Assembly (NCBI GenBank): GCA_027297485.1 | Contig: JAPUHZ010000119.1 | Span: 1-18,467 of the forward strand | Direction: 5' to 3' | DNA length: 18,467 bases | DNA from: Deltaproteobacteria bacterium | Lineage (GTDB): Bacteria > Desulfobacterota_B > Binatia > UBA9968 | Part shown: positions 7,450 to 16,002 of the stretch, one piece after another | How the letters are laid out: the number at the start of each line of letters is the position of its first letter | How positions within the stretch are numbered: the first letter of the stretch is position 1 | The notes under the pieces: model-generated | Seen by the model: the letters and a program-made list of their open reading frames with translations, nothing else | What the model was told of the DNA's origin: nothing | The model's database searches: none | Made by a program: the position numbers and the translations under genes

Positions 7450-8718
7450 ATGTTTACCAAGACCGTCCTGGACAATGGTATTCGTATCCTTTCAGAAGAG
7501 ATGCCGAACGCCCGTTCCGTCAGCTTGGGGATCTGGGTGGAGAACGGATCGCGCCACGAGGCTCGCCATCAGAACGGGATCTCCCACTTTATTGAGCACC
7601 TACTTTTCAAAGGGACAGATCGGCGCAGCGCAGCCCAAATCGCAGAGGAAATGGATTCGGTCGGAGGTGTGCTCAATGCCTTTACCGCTAAGGAGCACAC
7701 TTGCTACTACGCCAAGGTATTAGATGAAAATTTCCCGGTGGCGATCGACCTCCTAACAGACATCTTTCTCCATTCGGTTTTCGATCGGGAGGAGATCGAG
7801 CGGGAGAGATCGGTGATCTTGCAGGAGATCTCCCAGGCGGAAGACACCCCTGATGATTATGTGCACGATCTTTTTAATCTCGATCTCTTCAAAGACCATC
7901 CCTTGGGCCGGCCCATTTGTGGGCAGGCCGCTACCGTATTAAAATTTAGCCGCGAGGATTTCCTTAACTTTGTACGTGATCGATATCTCCCGGGCCGAGT
8001 AATCGTTGCCGCGTCGGGTCACGTGAGTCATGAGAAATTGGTCAGGGAGATGGACCAGAGACTGGGGGGTAAGAATTTAGAATTCAGAATTCAGAATTCA
8101 GAATTCAGAATTGGGGATTCTCCCAAGCTGCAGAGCGGGATATTCCAGCATTCTAAACCACTGGAGCAGGTCCATCTCTGTATCGGTGTTGCCGGCACCC
8201 ACCAGACCCATCCTCTGCGCTACGCGGCTTATATCCTCAACACCATTCTGGGCGGAGGGATGAGCTCGCGCCTCTTTCAGGAGATCCGTGAGAAGAGAGG
8301 AAAGGCCTATTCCATCTACTCCTTTTTAGCCTCATATAGGGATGTGGGTTATCTGGGGGTCTATGCGGGTACGAGTCTCGAGTGGGCCGAGGAGGTAGTG
8401 GATCTGATTGTCAGGGAGATGGGGCGGCTGGCGGCAGGAGAGATCGGGGAAGAAGAGCTTCAGCGGGCCAAGAGTCAGTTGGTTGGAAACATGATTTTGG
8501 GTCTGGAGTCCACGGACTCTTGGATGAGCCACATCACCAGAAACGAGATTTATTTCGGCAAGGCTATTTCCGTGGAGGAGATATCCAGTGGGGTTCGTTC
8601 GGTGTCTCGGGCCGATATTGTAGACCTGGCCCGCGCGACCTTCCGGTCGGAAGAGATGGCACTTTCCCTACTGGGCGATTTTGAGAAAAAGAGCCTGGAC
8701 CTGAGCCTCTCAATATAA
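7450..8718 (+). CDS. M16 family zinc metallopeptidase (processing-peptidase-like)
   Basis: A 422-residue protein of the mitochondrial-processing-peptidase/YmxG group, usually found between pnp and dut. The inverted zinc motif HxxEH is at H46-F-I-E49-H50, with the third ligand at E126 in VILQEIS, 76 residues on, as expected. The second half, from about 225, is the inactive-type M16 domain with GGGMSSRLFQEIREKRGKAYSIYSF, which includes the conserved R/Y substrate-binding region. It should be an active two-domain cytosolic or membrane-associated peptidase; substrates are unknown. Two oddities stand out. Residues 208-221 (KNLEFRIQNSEFRI) are encoded by a GAATTCA heptamer array in the apparent linker between halves. 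The ATG has no purine-rich ribosome-binding site: the 16 bases before it are almost all pyrimidine. The N-terminus still fits the family, so the start is kept. Confidence 0.95.
   Translation: MFTKTVLDNGIRILSEEMPNARSVSLGIWVENGSRHEARHQNGISHFIEHLLFKGTDRRSAAQIAEEMDSVGGVLNAFTAKEHTCYYAKVLDENFPVAIDLLTDIFLHSVFDREEIERERSVILQEISQAEDTPDDYVHDLFNLDLFKDHPLGRPICGQAATVLKFSREDFLNFVRDRYLPGRVIVAASGHVSHEKLVREMDQRLGGKNLEFRIQNSEFRIGDSPKLQSGIFQHSKPLEQVHLCIGVAGTHQTHPLRYAAYILNTILGGGMSSRLFQEIREKRGKAYSIYSFLASYRDVGYLGVYAGTSLEWAEEVVDLIVREMGRLAAGEIGEEELQRAKSQLVGNMILGLESTDSWMSHITRNEIYFGKAISVEEISSGVRSVSRADIVDLARATFRSEEMALSLLGDFEKKSLDLSLSI
8073..8112 (+). repeat. GAATTCA heptamer tandem array inside the M16 peptidase gene
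   Basis: One variant unit (GAATTTA, 8073-8079) is followed by four perfect GAATTCA units (8080-8107) and a partial GAATT (8108-8112). Three units make 21 bp, or seven codons, so the array reads as repeats of N/S-E-F-R-I-Q in frame. Each junction contains an EcoRI-like GAATTC, and the array is close to self-complementary. Confidence 0.95.
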
Positions 8719-8764
8719 CCCAGTGCGAAATCTAACTGTTTTCTATCATTAAGAGCGAATACCA

Positions 8765-9226
8765 GTGGATGAGGTCCGGATTCAAATAAAGCGGGTGCGT
8801 CTAAAGGGAGATGTCGTTCCTCTACCTGCTTACATGACCGAAGGATCGGCGGGGATGGACCTGTCTGCGGATTTGGAAGCCGATGTGGTCCTTGCGCCGT
8901 TGGAGCGCGCCCTGATTCCAACGGGGATCGCCGTAGCATTGCCCCGGGGTTTTGAGGCTCAGATTCGACCCCGGAGCGGTCTTGCCTTAAGAGAGGGGAT
9001 CACGTTGGTCAACAGCCCCGGGACTATCGATTCGGATTACCGAGGGGAGATCCAGGTGATCACCATCAACATGGGGAAAGAGCCTGTTGTGATTCGTCGT
9101 GGGCAGAGGGTGGCCCAGATGGTGGTGCAGCGGGTCTGCCGAGCCCGATGGCAGGAAGTAAGTGACCTTCCTCCTTCTGAGCGCCAAGAAGGGGGCTTCG
9201 GTCACACGGATAGCAAAGAGGATTAA
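8765..9226 (+). CDS. dut: Deoxyuridine 5'-triphosphate nucleotidohydrolase (dUTPase)
   Basis: Hydrolyses dUTP to dUMP and pyrophosphate, keeping uracil out of DNA and supplying dUMP for thymidylate. The 153 residues show all five trimeric-dUTPase motifs in order: AGMDLSA (29-35), RPRSGLA (68-74), [11 protein letters not shown] (86-96, with D89 as the water-activating aspartate and Y92 stacking on uracil), [10 protein letters not shown] (111-120), and RQEGGFGHT (140-148), the flexible phosphate-loop motif. The last usually reads RGxGGFGSTG, so Q141 and H147 are mild variants. The start is GTG at 8765; the ribosome-binding site is weak (TAAGAG upstream). It lies 46 bp after the M16 peptidase and 35 bp before purB, a pairing seen in other bacteria where nucleotide genes follow rpsO-pnp. 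Confidence 0.97.
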   Translation: MDEVRIQIKRVRLKGDVVPLPAYMTEGSAGMDLSADLEADVVLAPLERALIPTGIAVALPRGFEAQIRPRSGLALREGITLVNSPGTIDSDYRGEIQVITINMGKEPVVIRRGQRVAQMVVQRVCRARWQEVSDLPPSERQEGGFGHTDSKED

Positions 9227-9261
9227 GGGATCAAAGGCTCAAGAGATAAAGGGTTGAAGGG

Positions 9262-10554
9262 ATGATTGGTCGTTACAGTCGCCCGGAGATGGCTCGGATC
9301 TGGTCCGAGCAAAGCCAATTCCAAAAGTGGCTTGAGGTGGAGATCCTGGCCAGTGAGGCCCTGGCTTACTTGGGAAAGGTTCCTAGGAGTGTGGTAAGCC
9401 GGATCAAGAAAAAGGCTCGTTTCGATATAGCCCGGATCCGAAAGATCGAAAAAGAAGTCCAGCATGAGATGATTGCCTTTTTAAGCTCCCTGGCAGAGTC
9501 CTTGGGTAACGATGCGCGGTTCATCCATGTAGGCATGACCTCTTCCGATGTCATGGACACCGCTTTAGCTCTGCAATTCAAAGAGGCCTCTTGTCTGCTT
9601 TCTGAAGATGTGCGGGAACTCATGAAGGTGCTCAGGCGCCAGGCCTTCAAGTATAAAGAGACGCCGATGATTGGACGCACCCATGGAGTCCATGCAGAGC
9701 CTATGACCTTTGGCCTTAAGCTAGCCCTTTGGTATGAGGAGATGCGGCGCAATTTGGTCCGGTTAGAGAGGGCCGCCGATGAGGTTAGTGTGGGAAAGAT
9801 CTCTGGTGCCGTAGGGACCTTTGCTCAGATCTCGCCCAAAGTGGAGGCCTATGTTTGTAAAAAGAGCGGGCTCAAGCCTGCCCCTATTTCCAATCAGATT
9901 GTCCAGCGGGATCGCCACGCCTTCTTTTTTGTCACCCTGGCTGTTATTGCCAGCTCCCTGGAGAAATTTGCCGTCGAGATCCGTCATCTCCAACGGACGG
10001 AGGTCCTGGAGGCCGAGGAGCCTTTTACTGAGGGACAGAAGGGGTCATCGGCGATGCCCCATAAAAGAAATCCGATCTTGTCGGAGAACGTGTCGGGTCT
10101 GGCGCGGCTCGTTCGCTCTTACGCCATGGCAGCCATGGAGAACATCCCCCTCTGGCATGAGCGGGATATCAGCCACTCTTCAGTGGAGCGGGTGATTGCG
10201 CCGGATGCAACGATCTTGCTCGATTTCATGCTGGGCCGCATGACCCACATCTTAAAACATCTCTGCGTCTATCCGGAGGCGATGAGACGCAACCTGGAAA
10301 AGAGCGGGGGAGCGATATTCTCGGAGAGGGTTCTGCTGCGCCTTGTGGACAAGGGGGTATCGCGAGATGAGGCCTATCGGATCGTACAGCGTCACGCCCT
10401 GAAGGCGGGGAAGGACGGTGGAGATTTTAAGCTGGAGCTCATGAAGGATCTGCAATTGCGCCGATACCTTTCTTCAAGCGACATTGAACAGATCTGGAAT
10501 TTAAAGCAGTATCTAAGAAACGTGGGGTTGATCTTTCGCAGGGTCTTTCACTGA
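9262..10554 (+). CDS. purB: Adenylosuccinate lyase
   Basis: Cleaves SAICAR to AICAR and adenylosuccinate to AMP, releasing fumarate each time; cytosolic homotetramer of the fumarase/aspartase superfamily. The 430-residue length is that of the short bacterial form. The flexible signature loop GSSAMPHKRNP is at 261-271, with S262/S263 as the catalytic base region. H141 in GRTHGVHAEP and H68 in EVQHEM sit at the numbers of the catalytic histidines of Bacillus PurB. TSSDVMDT (93-100) is the substrate phosphate/fumarate contact segment. GAAGGG touches the ATG, so the earlier AAAGGG (about 9247-9252) is the better ribosome-binding site. It starts the purine block and is followed 60 bp later by purS. 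Confidence 0.97.
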   Translation: MIGRYSRPEMARIWSEQSQFQKWLEVEILASEALAYLGKVPRSVVSRIKKKARFDIARIRKIEKEVQHEMIAFLSSLAESLGNDARFIHVGMTSSDVMDTALALQFKEASCLLSEDVRELMKVLRRQAFKYKETPMIGRTHGVHAEPMTFGLKLALWYEEMRRNLVRLERAADEVSVGKISGAVGTFAQISPKVEAYVCKKSGLKPAPISNQIVQRDRHAFFFVTLAVIASSLEKFAVEIRHLQRTEVLEAEEPFTEGQKGSSAMPHKRNPILSENVSGLARLVRSYAMAAMENIPLWHERDISHSSVERVIAPDATILLDFMLGRMTHILKHLCVYPEAMRRNLEKSGGAIFSERVLLRLVDKGVSRDEAYRIVQRHALKAGKDGGDFKLELMKDLQLRRYLSSSDIEQIWNLKQYLRNVGLIFRRVFH

Positions 10555-10614
10555 CAAGGACGTGAAAAAAGGCCCTTCTGCCGCCGGGTGTGTGGTCAAG
10601 GGATGAATATTTCT

Positions 10615-10857
10615 ATGCGCGTCAAGATTTTTGTTTCCTTTAAGGACGGGGTTCTGGATCCCCAGGGTAAGGCGGTAGAGCGATCTCTTCACACGTTGGG
10701 CTACCGGGAGGTTCAAGAGGTGCGGATGGGGAAGTATCTTGAGCTTAACCTGGATGTGCCATCTCGTAAAGAAGCCGAAGTCCGGCTCCGTGAAATGTGT
10801 GAAAAGCTGCTTGCCAATCCGGTGATAGAAGACTACCATTTCGAGATCCAGGAGTGA
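10615..10857 (+). CDS. purS: Phosphoribosylformylglycinamidine synthase subunit PurS
   Basis: Small structural subunit that docks PurQ onto small PurL, allowing ammonia transfer in FGAM synthesis. From the ATG at 10615 the product is 80 residues, normal for PurS, and begins MRVKIFVSFKDGVLDPQGKAV, the typical first strand and DPQG loop. It continues with an EVRMGKYLEL strand and the C-terminal NPVIEDYHFEI strand. AAGGG (10598-10602) is 12 bases before this ATG. It directly touches the in-frame ATG at 10603, too close to work, so the downstream start is preferred although 84- and 89-residue versions are possible. The stop at 10857 is one base before a perfect inverted repeat that spans the gap to purQ. 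Confidence 0.95.
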   Translation: MRVKIFVSFKDGVLDPQGKAVERSLHTLGYREVQEVRMGKYLELNLDVPSRKEAEVRLREMCEKLLANPVIEDYHFEIQE

Positions 10858-10858
10858 G

Positions 10859-10997
10859 CCCCGATCCGGCAGGGGTTTATTGGAGGCTGCGTCAGCAAGC
10901 TCATTGACTATCATCGCAAAGTTATCGTCGAGATGATGGTTCCGTTGTGACATACAATAACGATCGCACAGGGCGGGAAAATTTTGCCGGATCGGGG
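10859..10997. repeat. 13-bp perfect inverted repeat bracketing the purS-purQ gap
   Basis: CCCCGATCCGGCA (10859-10871) and TGCCGGATCGGGG (10985-10997) are exact reverse complements 113 bp apart. In RNA, G-U pairs could extend the stem by one base outside and three inside. The left arm starts just after the purS stop and the right arm ends six bases before the purQ GTG, overlapping its GGGGTGA ribosome-binding region (10994-11000). The enclosed DNA has no convincing gene. TGA occurs on both flanks, one base out of register on the left, so a tiny inserted element is also conceivable. Confidence 0.85.
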
Positions 10998-11003
10998 TGA
11001 ACC

Positions 11004-11729
11004 GTGCGTTGGGGCGTGATCGTCTTTCCAGGTTCTTGTGATGAGCAGGATGTCTATGACTGTCTCAAGGAAGTCTTGAGGCAAAAGGTCGAGTTCCTCT
11101 GGCACAAGGATAACCTCGACGGCAGATTCGACTGCCTTGTCCTCCCGGGCGGGTTTTCGTATGGCGACTATCTCCGTGCGGGTGCCATGGCCCGCTTCTC
11201 TCCGATCATGCAGGGGATCGTTGAGTTTGCCCGCAATGGCGGATTCGTTCTGGGCATCTGCAACGGTTTTCAGATCCTCTGTGAGGCCGGGCTTTTGCCG
11301 GGGGCGCTGACGCGCAATAGCTGTCTTCAGTTTGTCTGTCGTCATGTTTTTTTGCGTCTGGAGGAAACCGACACTCCCTTCACCTGTGCGGGAAAGAAAG
11401 GGCAGCTTATGAGGCTTCCGATCAAACACGGCGACGGCTGCTATTATACGGACCCGGTGACCTTGGAGCGGCTGCGCAAAAATAGGCAGATCATCTTGCG
11501 CTACGTGGATAGCAAAGGGAAAATCTCTTCCTCAGCCAACCCCAACGGCTCCCTGGATCATATTGCCGGTGTTTGCAACAAGGGGAGAAATGTCTTTGGG
11601 TTGATGCCTCACCCCGAGGAGGCGGGAGAAAAGATACTGGGCAGCGAAGATGGGCTGAAAATTTTCTCCTCGGTGATAGCTGCCCGGAATAAGAGGGATA
11701 CACGGGAGAAAAGGGCATGGCGCGGTTAA
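11004..11729 (+). CDS. purQ: Phosphoribosylformylglycinamidine synthase subunit PurQ (glutaminase)
   Basis: Class I glutamine amidotransferase that makes ammonia from glutamine for PurL. The 241-residue protein starts [16 protein letters not shown], the conserved PurQ opening. The catalytic triad is visible: C86 in [10 protein letters not shown]203 and E205 in MPHPEEA. The oxyanion glycines lie in [15 protein letters not shown] (47-61). GTG is the start, with GGTGA (10996-11000) three bases upstream and partly inside the right arm of the inverted repeat, so initiation could respond to that structure. The C-terminus overlaps purL by 13 bp, implying translational coupling and matched amounts of the two subunits. 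The last 12 or so residues are rich in Arg and Lys and probably exist because of that overlap. Confidence 0.96.
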   Translation: MRWGVIVFPGSCDEQDVYDCLKEVLRQKVEFLWHKDNLDGRFDCLVLPGGFSYGDYLRAGAMARFSPIMQGIVEFARNGGFVLGICNGFQILCEAGLLPGALTRNSCLQFVCRHVFLRLEETDTPFTCAGKKGQLMRLPIKHGDGCYYTDPVTLERLRKNRQIILRYVDSKGKISSSANPNGSLDHIAGVCNKGRNVFGLMPHPEEAGEKILGSEDGLKIFSSVIAARNKRDTREKRAWRG

Positions 11730-13951
11730 GCACAAGAGAATTTCCTCAGCCCTCACTCACCGCAGAGATCATTGCAAGTCATGGCCTGAGCGAGGAAGAG
11801 TATCAAAATATTTTAAAAATTCTGGGACGAGAGCCCAATACCACCGAGCTAGGGATTTTTTCTGTTATGTGGTCGGAGCACTGCAGCTATAAAAGCTCCA
11901 AGGGTCTGCTCAAGCTCCTCCCCACGGAAGGTCGAGCAGTCCTTCAAGGTCCCGGAGAAAATGCCGGGATTGTGGATATCGGTAACGGATTGGCCGCGGT
12001 CTTTAAAATGGAGAGCCATAATCACCCCTCGTTCATTGAACCTTATCAGGGTGCTGCCACGGGCGTTGGAGGGATTTTAAGAGATATCTTCACTATGGGG
12101 GCACGTCCCGTCGCCTCCTTGAACTCCCTCCGTTTTGGCAGCTTCGATCACCCCCGCACGCCTTATCTTCTGGGTGCTGTGGTGTCAGGGATCGGAGGAT
12201 ACGGCAATTGCGTCGGGGTCCCCACGGTGGGTGGAGAGCTTTTTTTTGACGAATGCTACAACGCCAATATTCTGGTCAACGCCTTTGCCCTTGGGATCGT
12301 TAAGAAAAAGCGGATCTTTCGGGGGAGGGCGAAGGGGATCGGCAACTCGTTGATTTATGTTGGTGCGAAGACGGGACGGGATGGAATCCATGGTGCCACC
12401 ATGGCTTCCGAGGCCTTCTCTCAAGGGGCGGAGGGACGAAGGCCTACAGTTCAAGTGGGTGATCCTTTCACGGAGAAGCTCCTTTTAGAGGCCTGCCTCA
12501 AGCTAATGGAGAGGGATTGGCTGGTTGGAATCCAAGATATGGGTGCCGCGGGACTTACCAGCTCGGCCGCCGAGATGGCAAGTAGGGGAGGAACCGGTGT
12601 GGAGCTGGATCTTTCCCGTGTCCCCCTTAGGGAACAAGGGATGACCCCTTATGAGATTCTCCTTTCGGAGTCGCAGGAACGGATGCTTCTAGTGGCTAAA
12701 AAAGGGACTGAGGGGGGGGTTAAGCGTATTTTCGAACGATGGGATCTCGATGCCGTGGTGGTCGGTAAAGTGACCGGGGATCGCTTGTTCCGTGTTCTGT
12801 TTCATGGCGCAGAAGTGGCCCGCATCCCTATTGCGGCTTTGACCACGGAGGCCCCAGTTTATAGCCGTCCTGCAGAGCGGCCTCAGGGCCACGACGAAGT
12901 GCAGAAGTTGGACTTGTCGGAAATCGAGCAGCCAAGGGAGCTAGGCGAAACCTTGAGGCTCCTCCTCGATTCTCCCAACGTTGCCTCTAAGGAGTGGGTC
13001 TATCGTCAATACGACCATTTTGTGCGCAGCAACACGGTGGTGGCGCCAGGCTCGGATGCCGCGGTGATTCGCATCAAAGGAACTGAAAAAGGGCTGGCGC
13101 TTACCGTCGATGGCAATAGTCGTTATTGCTATCTAGATCCCTATGTCGGGGGGGTCTTAGCGGTAGCGGAGGCGGCGCGCAATCTCGCCTGTGTTGGGGC
13201 TTGGCCTCTTGGACTGAGCGATTGCCTCAACTTTGGCAGCCCTGAAAAACCAGAAGTGATGTGGCAGTTCTCCCAGGTTCTTCAGGGGATGCGGGATAGC
13301 TGCATCACCTTGGGAGTCCCTGTTGTGAGCGGGAATGTAAGCTTCTATAATGAAACCGATGGAGTTCCTATTTATCCAACGCCCACAGTGGCGATGGTGG
13401 GCCTCTTGCCCAAGGTGGAGCGGTGTGTTACGCCGTGGTTTAAGTCCGCCGGGGATCAAGTGGTGCTCCTGGGGCGCACCCGGGAAGAGCTTGGAGGGAG
13501 TGAGTATCTTAAGGTCGTTCATGGGTTGGTCAAAGGCACTCCTCCTTGGATCGATTTGAGATTAGAGCGGGCTGTTCAGAAGTGTTGCCTTAAGGCTATT
13601 GAGAAGGGGATTATTCGTTCTGCTCATGATATATCTGAAGGTGGCCTGGCCATTGCGCTGGCAGAGTGCTGTGTGTGGGCGCCGGAGAGGGCCTTAGGGG
13701 TCAGGATCGAGTTGCATGAGATGATGCGGGCGGATGCTCTTCTTTTTGGTGAGTCGCCGTCCCGCATTATTGTCTCTATAAAAGAGAGGGACCTAAATCG
13801 CCTTAGAAAGATTGCCGCGAGAGAAGGGGCGCCGGTGCAGGTGATTGGCGAGGTGAGTGGGACGCGTTTTGTCGTTCAGCCCTTCATCAACCAGTCTGTG
13901 GAGGAGCTTAAGTCCCTTTGGTCGAGCAGTTTGGAACGGCGGCTTAAATAG
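11717..13951 (+). CDS. purL: Phosphoribosylformylglycinamidine synthase subunit PurL (small form)
   Basis: Synthetase subunit that converts FGAR, ATP and ammonia into FGAM. At 744 residues it is the small PurL that needs separate PurS and PurQ, both encoded just upstream, not the fused 1,300-residue enterobacterial type. Visible motifs include [12 protein letters not shown] (51-62), the ATP/substrate stretch [20 protein letters not shown] (97-116), [12 protein letters not shown], and [11 protein letters not shown]. The second AIRS-like half has [15 protein letters not shown] and [11 protein letters not shown] stretches and ends with a glycine-rich [11 protein letters not shown] motif. The two AIR-synthase-like halves are both present and intact. 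The ATG at 11717 lies within the end of purQ; GGGAG (11704-11708) is eight bases upstream. The 12-bp gap to purF suggests one transcript. Confidence 0.97.
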   Translation: MARLSTREFPQPSLTAEIIASHGLSEEEYQNILKILGREPNTTELGIFSVMWSEHCSYKSSKGLLKLLPTEGRAVLQGPGENAGIVDIGNGLAAVFKMESHNHPSFIEPYQGAATGVGGILRDIFTMGARPVASLNSLRFGSFDHPRTPYLLGAVVSGIGGYGNCVGVPTVGGELFFDECYNANILVNAFALGIVKKKRIFRGRAKGIGNSLIYVGAKTGRDGIHGATMASEAFSQGAEGRRPTVQVGDPFTEKLLLEACLKLMERDWLVGIQDMGAAGLTSSAAEMASRGGTGVELDLSRVPLREQGMTPYEILLSESQERMLLVAKKGTEGGVKRIFERWDLDAVVVGKVTGDRLFRVLFHGAEVARIPIAALTTEAPVYSRPAERPQGHDEVQKLDLSEIEQPRELGETLRLLLDSPNVASKEWVYRQYDHFVRSNTVVAPGSDAAVIRIKGTEKGLALTVDGNSRYCYLDPYVGGVLAVAEAARNLACVGAWPLGLSDCLNFGSPEKPEVMWQFSQVLQGMRDSCITLGVPVVSGNVSFYNETDGVPIYPTPTVAMVGLLPKVERCVTPWFKSAGDQVVLLGRTREELGGSEYLKVVHGLVKGTPPWIDLRLERAVQKCCLKAIEKGIIRSAHDISEGGLAIALAECCVWAPERALGVRIELHEMMRADALLFGESPSRIIVSIKERDLNRLRKIAAREGAPVQVIGEVSGTRFVVQPFINQSVEELKSLWSSSLERRLK

Positions 13952-13963
13952 AGGCTTAAAGCA

Positions 13964-15391
13964 GTGTTTGATAAATTTCGTGAAGAGTGTGCAGTAGTTG
14001 GAGTCTACGGCCAACCCGAGGCAGCCAACATGGTCTATCTTAGCCTCTACGCCCTTCAACACCGCGGTCAGGAATCTTCCGGCATTGTTTCCTCGGATGG
14101 CAAGATTCTCACTTCTCATCGCCAGATGGGTCTTGTGGCTGATGTTTTTAAAGAAGAGATTATCAAGCGTCTGCAGGGTCCCAGTGCTATCGGACACAAC
14201 CGCTATTCCACCACAGGGCAGAGCCATCTCAAGAACGCTCAACCCTTTGTCGTTGAATATGCCCAGGGTCCGATTGCCATTTCTCACAATGGCAATCTAG
14301 TCAACGCTGGGGTCCTGCGGGATGGTCTGGAGGCCTCCGGCTCCATCTTTCAGTCCACCTCGGATACTGAGGTGATCATTCACCTCATCGCCACCTCCAG
14401 GGAGACAACCCTTATGGGGAGGGTTGTCGAGGCGCTGAGCCGCGTAAAAGGGGCCTACTCTCTTCTCTTCTTGACTTTAGACCGGATGATTGCGGCCCGG
14501 GATCCCCTGGGGTTCCGCCCGTTGGTCGTGGGAAGGTTTAAGTCGGGTAGTAACCGCGGTGGGTATGTAGTGGCCTCAGAGACCTGTGCGCTGGATCTGA
14601 TCGAGGCAGAATATCTAAGGGAGGTAGAGCCTGGAGAGATCCTTACCTTTACTGCTAATGGGATGGAATCCTTGAAGCCCTTTCCGCCTGCCCCTCATGC
14701 CAAGTGTATCTTTGAATACATTTACTTCTCCCGTCCGGACAGCAAGCTCTACGGCCGCAATGTCTATCAGGTCAGAAAGGAGCTGGGCCGTCAGCTTGCC
14801 CGTGAAAGTGCGGTGGAGGCAGATCTGGTCACCCCGGTCCCGGATTCCGGGGTTCCCGCAGCGATCGGGTATGCCGGGGAATCCGGGCTTCCCCTGGAAT
14901 TTGGCCTGATCCGCAATCATTACGTGGGACGGACCTTCATCGAGCCGCAGCAGTCGATTCGTCACTTCGGTGTCAAGATCAAACTCAATGCCCAGCGTGA
15001 GGTGCTGGATGGGAAGAGGGTGGTGGTGGTGGATGACTCGATCATACGTGGGACCACCAGCCGTAAGATTATCCGGATGTTGCGCGATGCCGGCGCGAAG
15101 GAAGTGCACTTGCGAATCAGCTCACCGCCCACGATCAGCCCTTGCTACTACGGGATTGATACCCCGACGCGCAACGAATTGATTGCCTCCTCCAGTTCCG
15201 TCGAGGAGATCCGCAAGTTCATCGAAGCGGATAGCCTCGCCTATCTAAGTCAGGAGGGGATGTACGTCTTCGTTAACGGCCTAACCCAGGGCTTCTGTGA
15301 TGCCTGCTTCACCGCCAACTATCCCGTCCACTTTGACGATGAGGGCCATACTCACCAATTGCACCTCTTTGAGGCCACACAGCAGCGGTAA
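13964..15391 (+). CDS. purF: Amidophosphoribosyltransferase (iron-sulfur type)
   Basis: Catalyses the first committed step of purine synthesis: PRPP plus glutamine gives phosphoribosylamine. Residues 1-8 are a short propeptide to be removed, exposing C9 ([10 protein letters not shown]) as the N-terminal nucleophile of the glutaminase domain. The second domain is a type I phosphoribosyltransferase with PRPP loop [14 protein letters not shown] (353-366). C248, C394, C445 and C448 (the last two in FCDAC) match the four ligands of the Bacillus-type 4Fe-4S cluster, so this is the Fe-S, processed class, not the cluster-free E. coli class. In Bacillus that cluster makes the enzyme oxygen-labile. GTG is the start; AGAGG lies about ten bases upstream. 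It is the last gene of the long plus-strand run. Confidence 0.97.
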   Translation: MFDKFREECAVVGVYGQPEAANMVYLSLYALQHRGQESSGIVSSDGKILTSHRQMGLVADVFKEEIIKRLQGPSAIGHNRYSTTGQSHLKNAQPFVVEYAQGPIAISHNGNLVNAGVLRDGLEASGSIFQSTSDTEVIIHLIATSRETTLMGRVVEALSRVKGAYSLLFLTLDRMIAARDPLGFRPLVVGRFKSGSNRGGYVVASETCALDLIEAEYLREVEPGEILTFTANGMESLKPFPPAPHAKCIFEYIYFSRPDSKLYGRNVYQVRKELGRQLARESAVEADLVTPVPDSGVPAAIGYAGESGLPLEFGLIRNHYVGRTFIEPQQSIRHFGVKIKLNAQREVLDGKRVVVVDDSIIRGTTSRKIIRMLRDAGAKEVHLRISSPPTISPCYYGIDTPTRNELIASSSSVEEIRKFIEADSLAYLSQEGMYVFVNGLTQGFCDACFTANYPVHFDDEGHTHQLHLFEATQQR

Positions 15392-15505
15392 GAAGTTATT
15401 AGATTAGGTAGGCCTGTTCCTCAGAGCGGGAAACAACAACTCACCGTTAGTGATTAGCGATCAACTTTTGGTTTTGAGGCTGTCAGCGGAGAACTGCTAG
15501 TCTCT
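15392..15505. other. Intergenic stretch after purF
   Basis: No coding signal is visible here. Only a four-base stem (TCAC/GTGA around 15443-15455) can be found and there is no U-rich tail, so I cannot point to an intrinsic terminator for the purine operon. Confidence 0.5.
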
Positions 15506-15712
15506 TTACGGTCCCATGGGTAATAGCCCGGCGGCTATGCCCTGGGGCCCCTTGCCGACCTCAATGATAGCGATCACCTCATCGCTGGCCGTGTCGATGA
15601 CCGAAACCGTGTTGTCCTCTCTTTCTCCGTTTCTTTCAGGCATGAGCGCCGGAATCGTGGGCAAACTGGGGCCGCAGCAAGCGGCCCACCCTATTGCCTC
15701 GGCCGCTGTCAT
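15506..15712 (-). pseudogene. Remnant of a YVTN-family beta-propeller repeat protein
   Basis: The 68-codon frame contains NTVSVIDTASDEVIAIIEVG followed by KGPQGIAAG. This is one nearly complete YVTN blade (usual form: NTVSVIDTATNKVVATIPVG, then GPHGIAV). Intact members have many such blades, a signal peptide and several hundred residues. Here only one blade remains, the N-terminal 32 residues (Cys/Pro-rich, no signal peptide) do not resemble the family, and the frame ends at once after the blade. I read it as a decayed fragment, possibly left by deletion of an exported propeller protein gene. It lies 23 bp downstream of the SWIB gene on the same strand. An independent short gene using this motif is less likely. 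Confidence 0.55.
15669..15687 (-). terminator. GC-only stem-loop downstream of the SWIB gene
   Basis: GGGCCGC and GCGGCCC form a perfect seven-base-pair stem around a five-base loop, about 50 bp past the SWIB stop and inside the propeller remnant. No U-run follows on either strand, only CAGTTTG on the minus strand, so it is at best a weak terminator or a transcript-stabilising hairpin. Confidence 0.3.
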
Positions 15713-15735
15713 GTGGAATATCGACCGGCTAGCGT

Positions 15736-16002
15736 TTATTTCATATGTTTACTGACCAGTTTGGTCATCTCGAACATGGTGACCTGTTTTTTTCCGCCGA
15801 AGACAAGTTTCAGTTTGTCATCGGCATTAATCATGGTCCTTTTCTTTTTGTCCTGGCGCCCATTTCGTTTGATGTAGGCCCAGAGTTTTTTGGTCACCTG
15901 CGTGCGGGGTATAGGTTTGGTCCCGACGATTGCACCCAGGGCAGCATCAGGCTGCACGGGTTTCATGAAGGCGGGATTCGGTTTACGTTTTTTTGTGGCC
16001 AT
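15736..16002 (-). CDS. Standalone SWIB/MDM2-domain protein
   Basis: An 88-residue basic protein that is almost entirely a SWIB domain: FMKPVQPDAALGAIVG (12-27), PRTQVTKKLWAYIKRNGRQD (32-51), then KKKRTMINADDKLKLVFGGKKQVTMFEMTKLVSKHM. The order of the LW-x-YIK helix, the N-AD-KL-x-FG turn and the final MTKLVSKH helix is diagnostic. SWIB domains are known from eukaryotic chromatin remodellers and, in bacteria, from chlamydial proteins and short standalone forms in several phyla; the bacterial role is poorly known, with DNA compaction or binding proposed. The lysine-rich N-terminus (ATKKRK) would suit nucleic-acid binding. Start choice is firm: AAGGAGG (16013-16007) lies four bases before the ATG. 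An extended -10 promoter and palindrome lie just upstream. Confidence 0.93.
   Translation of the reverse strand: MATKKRKPNPAFMKPVQPDAALGAIVGTKPIPRTQVTKKLWAYIKRNGRQDKKKRTMINADDKLKLVFGGKKQVTMFEMTKLVSKHMK

Noticed and set aside
8073..8112. CRISPR or phage attachment site at the GAATTCA array
   Set aside because: Direct tandem units of seven bases without spacers are a microsatellite-like array, and the surrounding gene is intact.
10947..11000. 17-codon leader ORF (GTG at 10947) ending just before purQ
   Set aside because: No ribosome-binding site before the GTG, and its end is simply the right arm of the inverted repeat.
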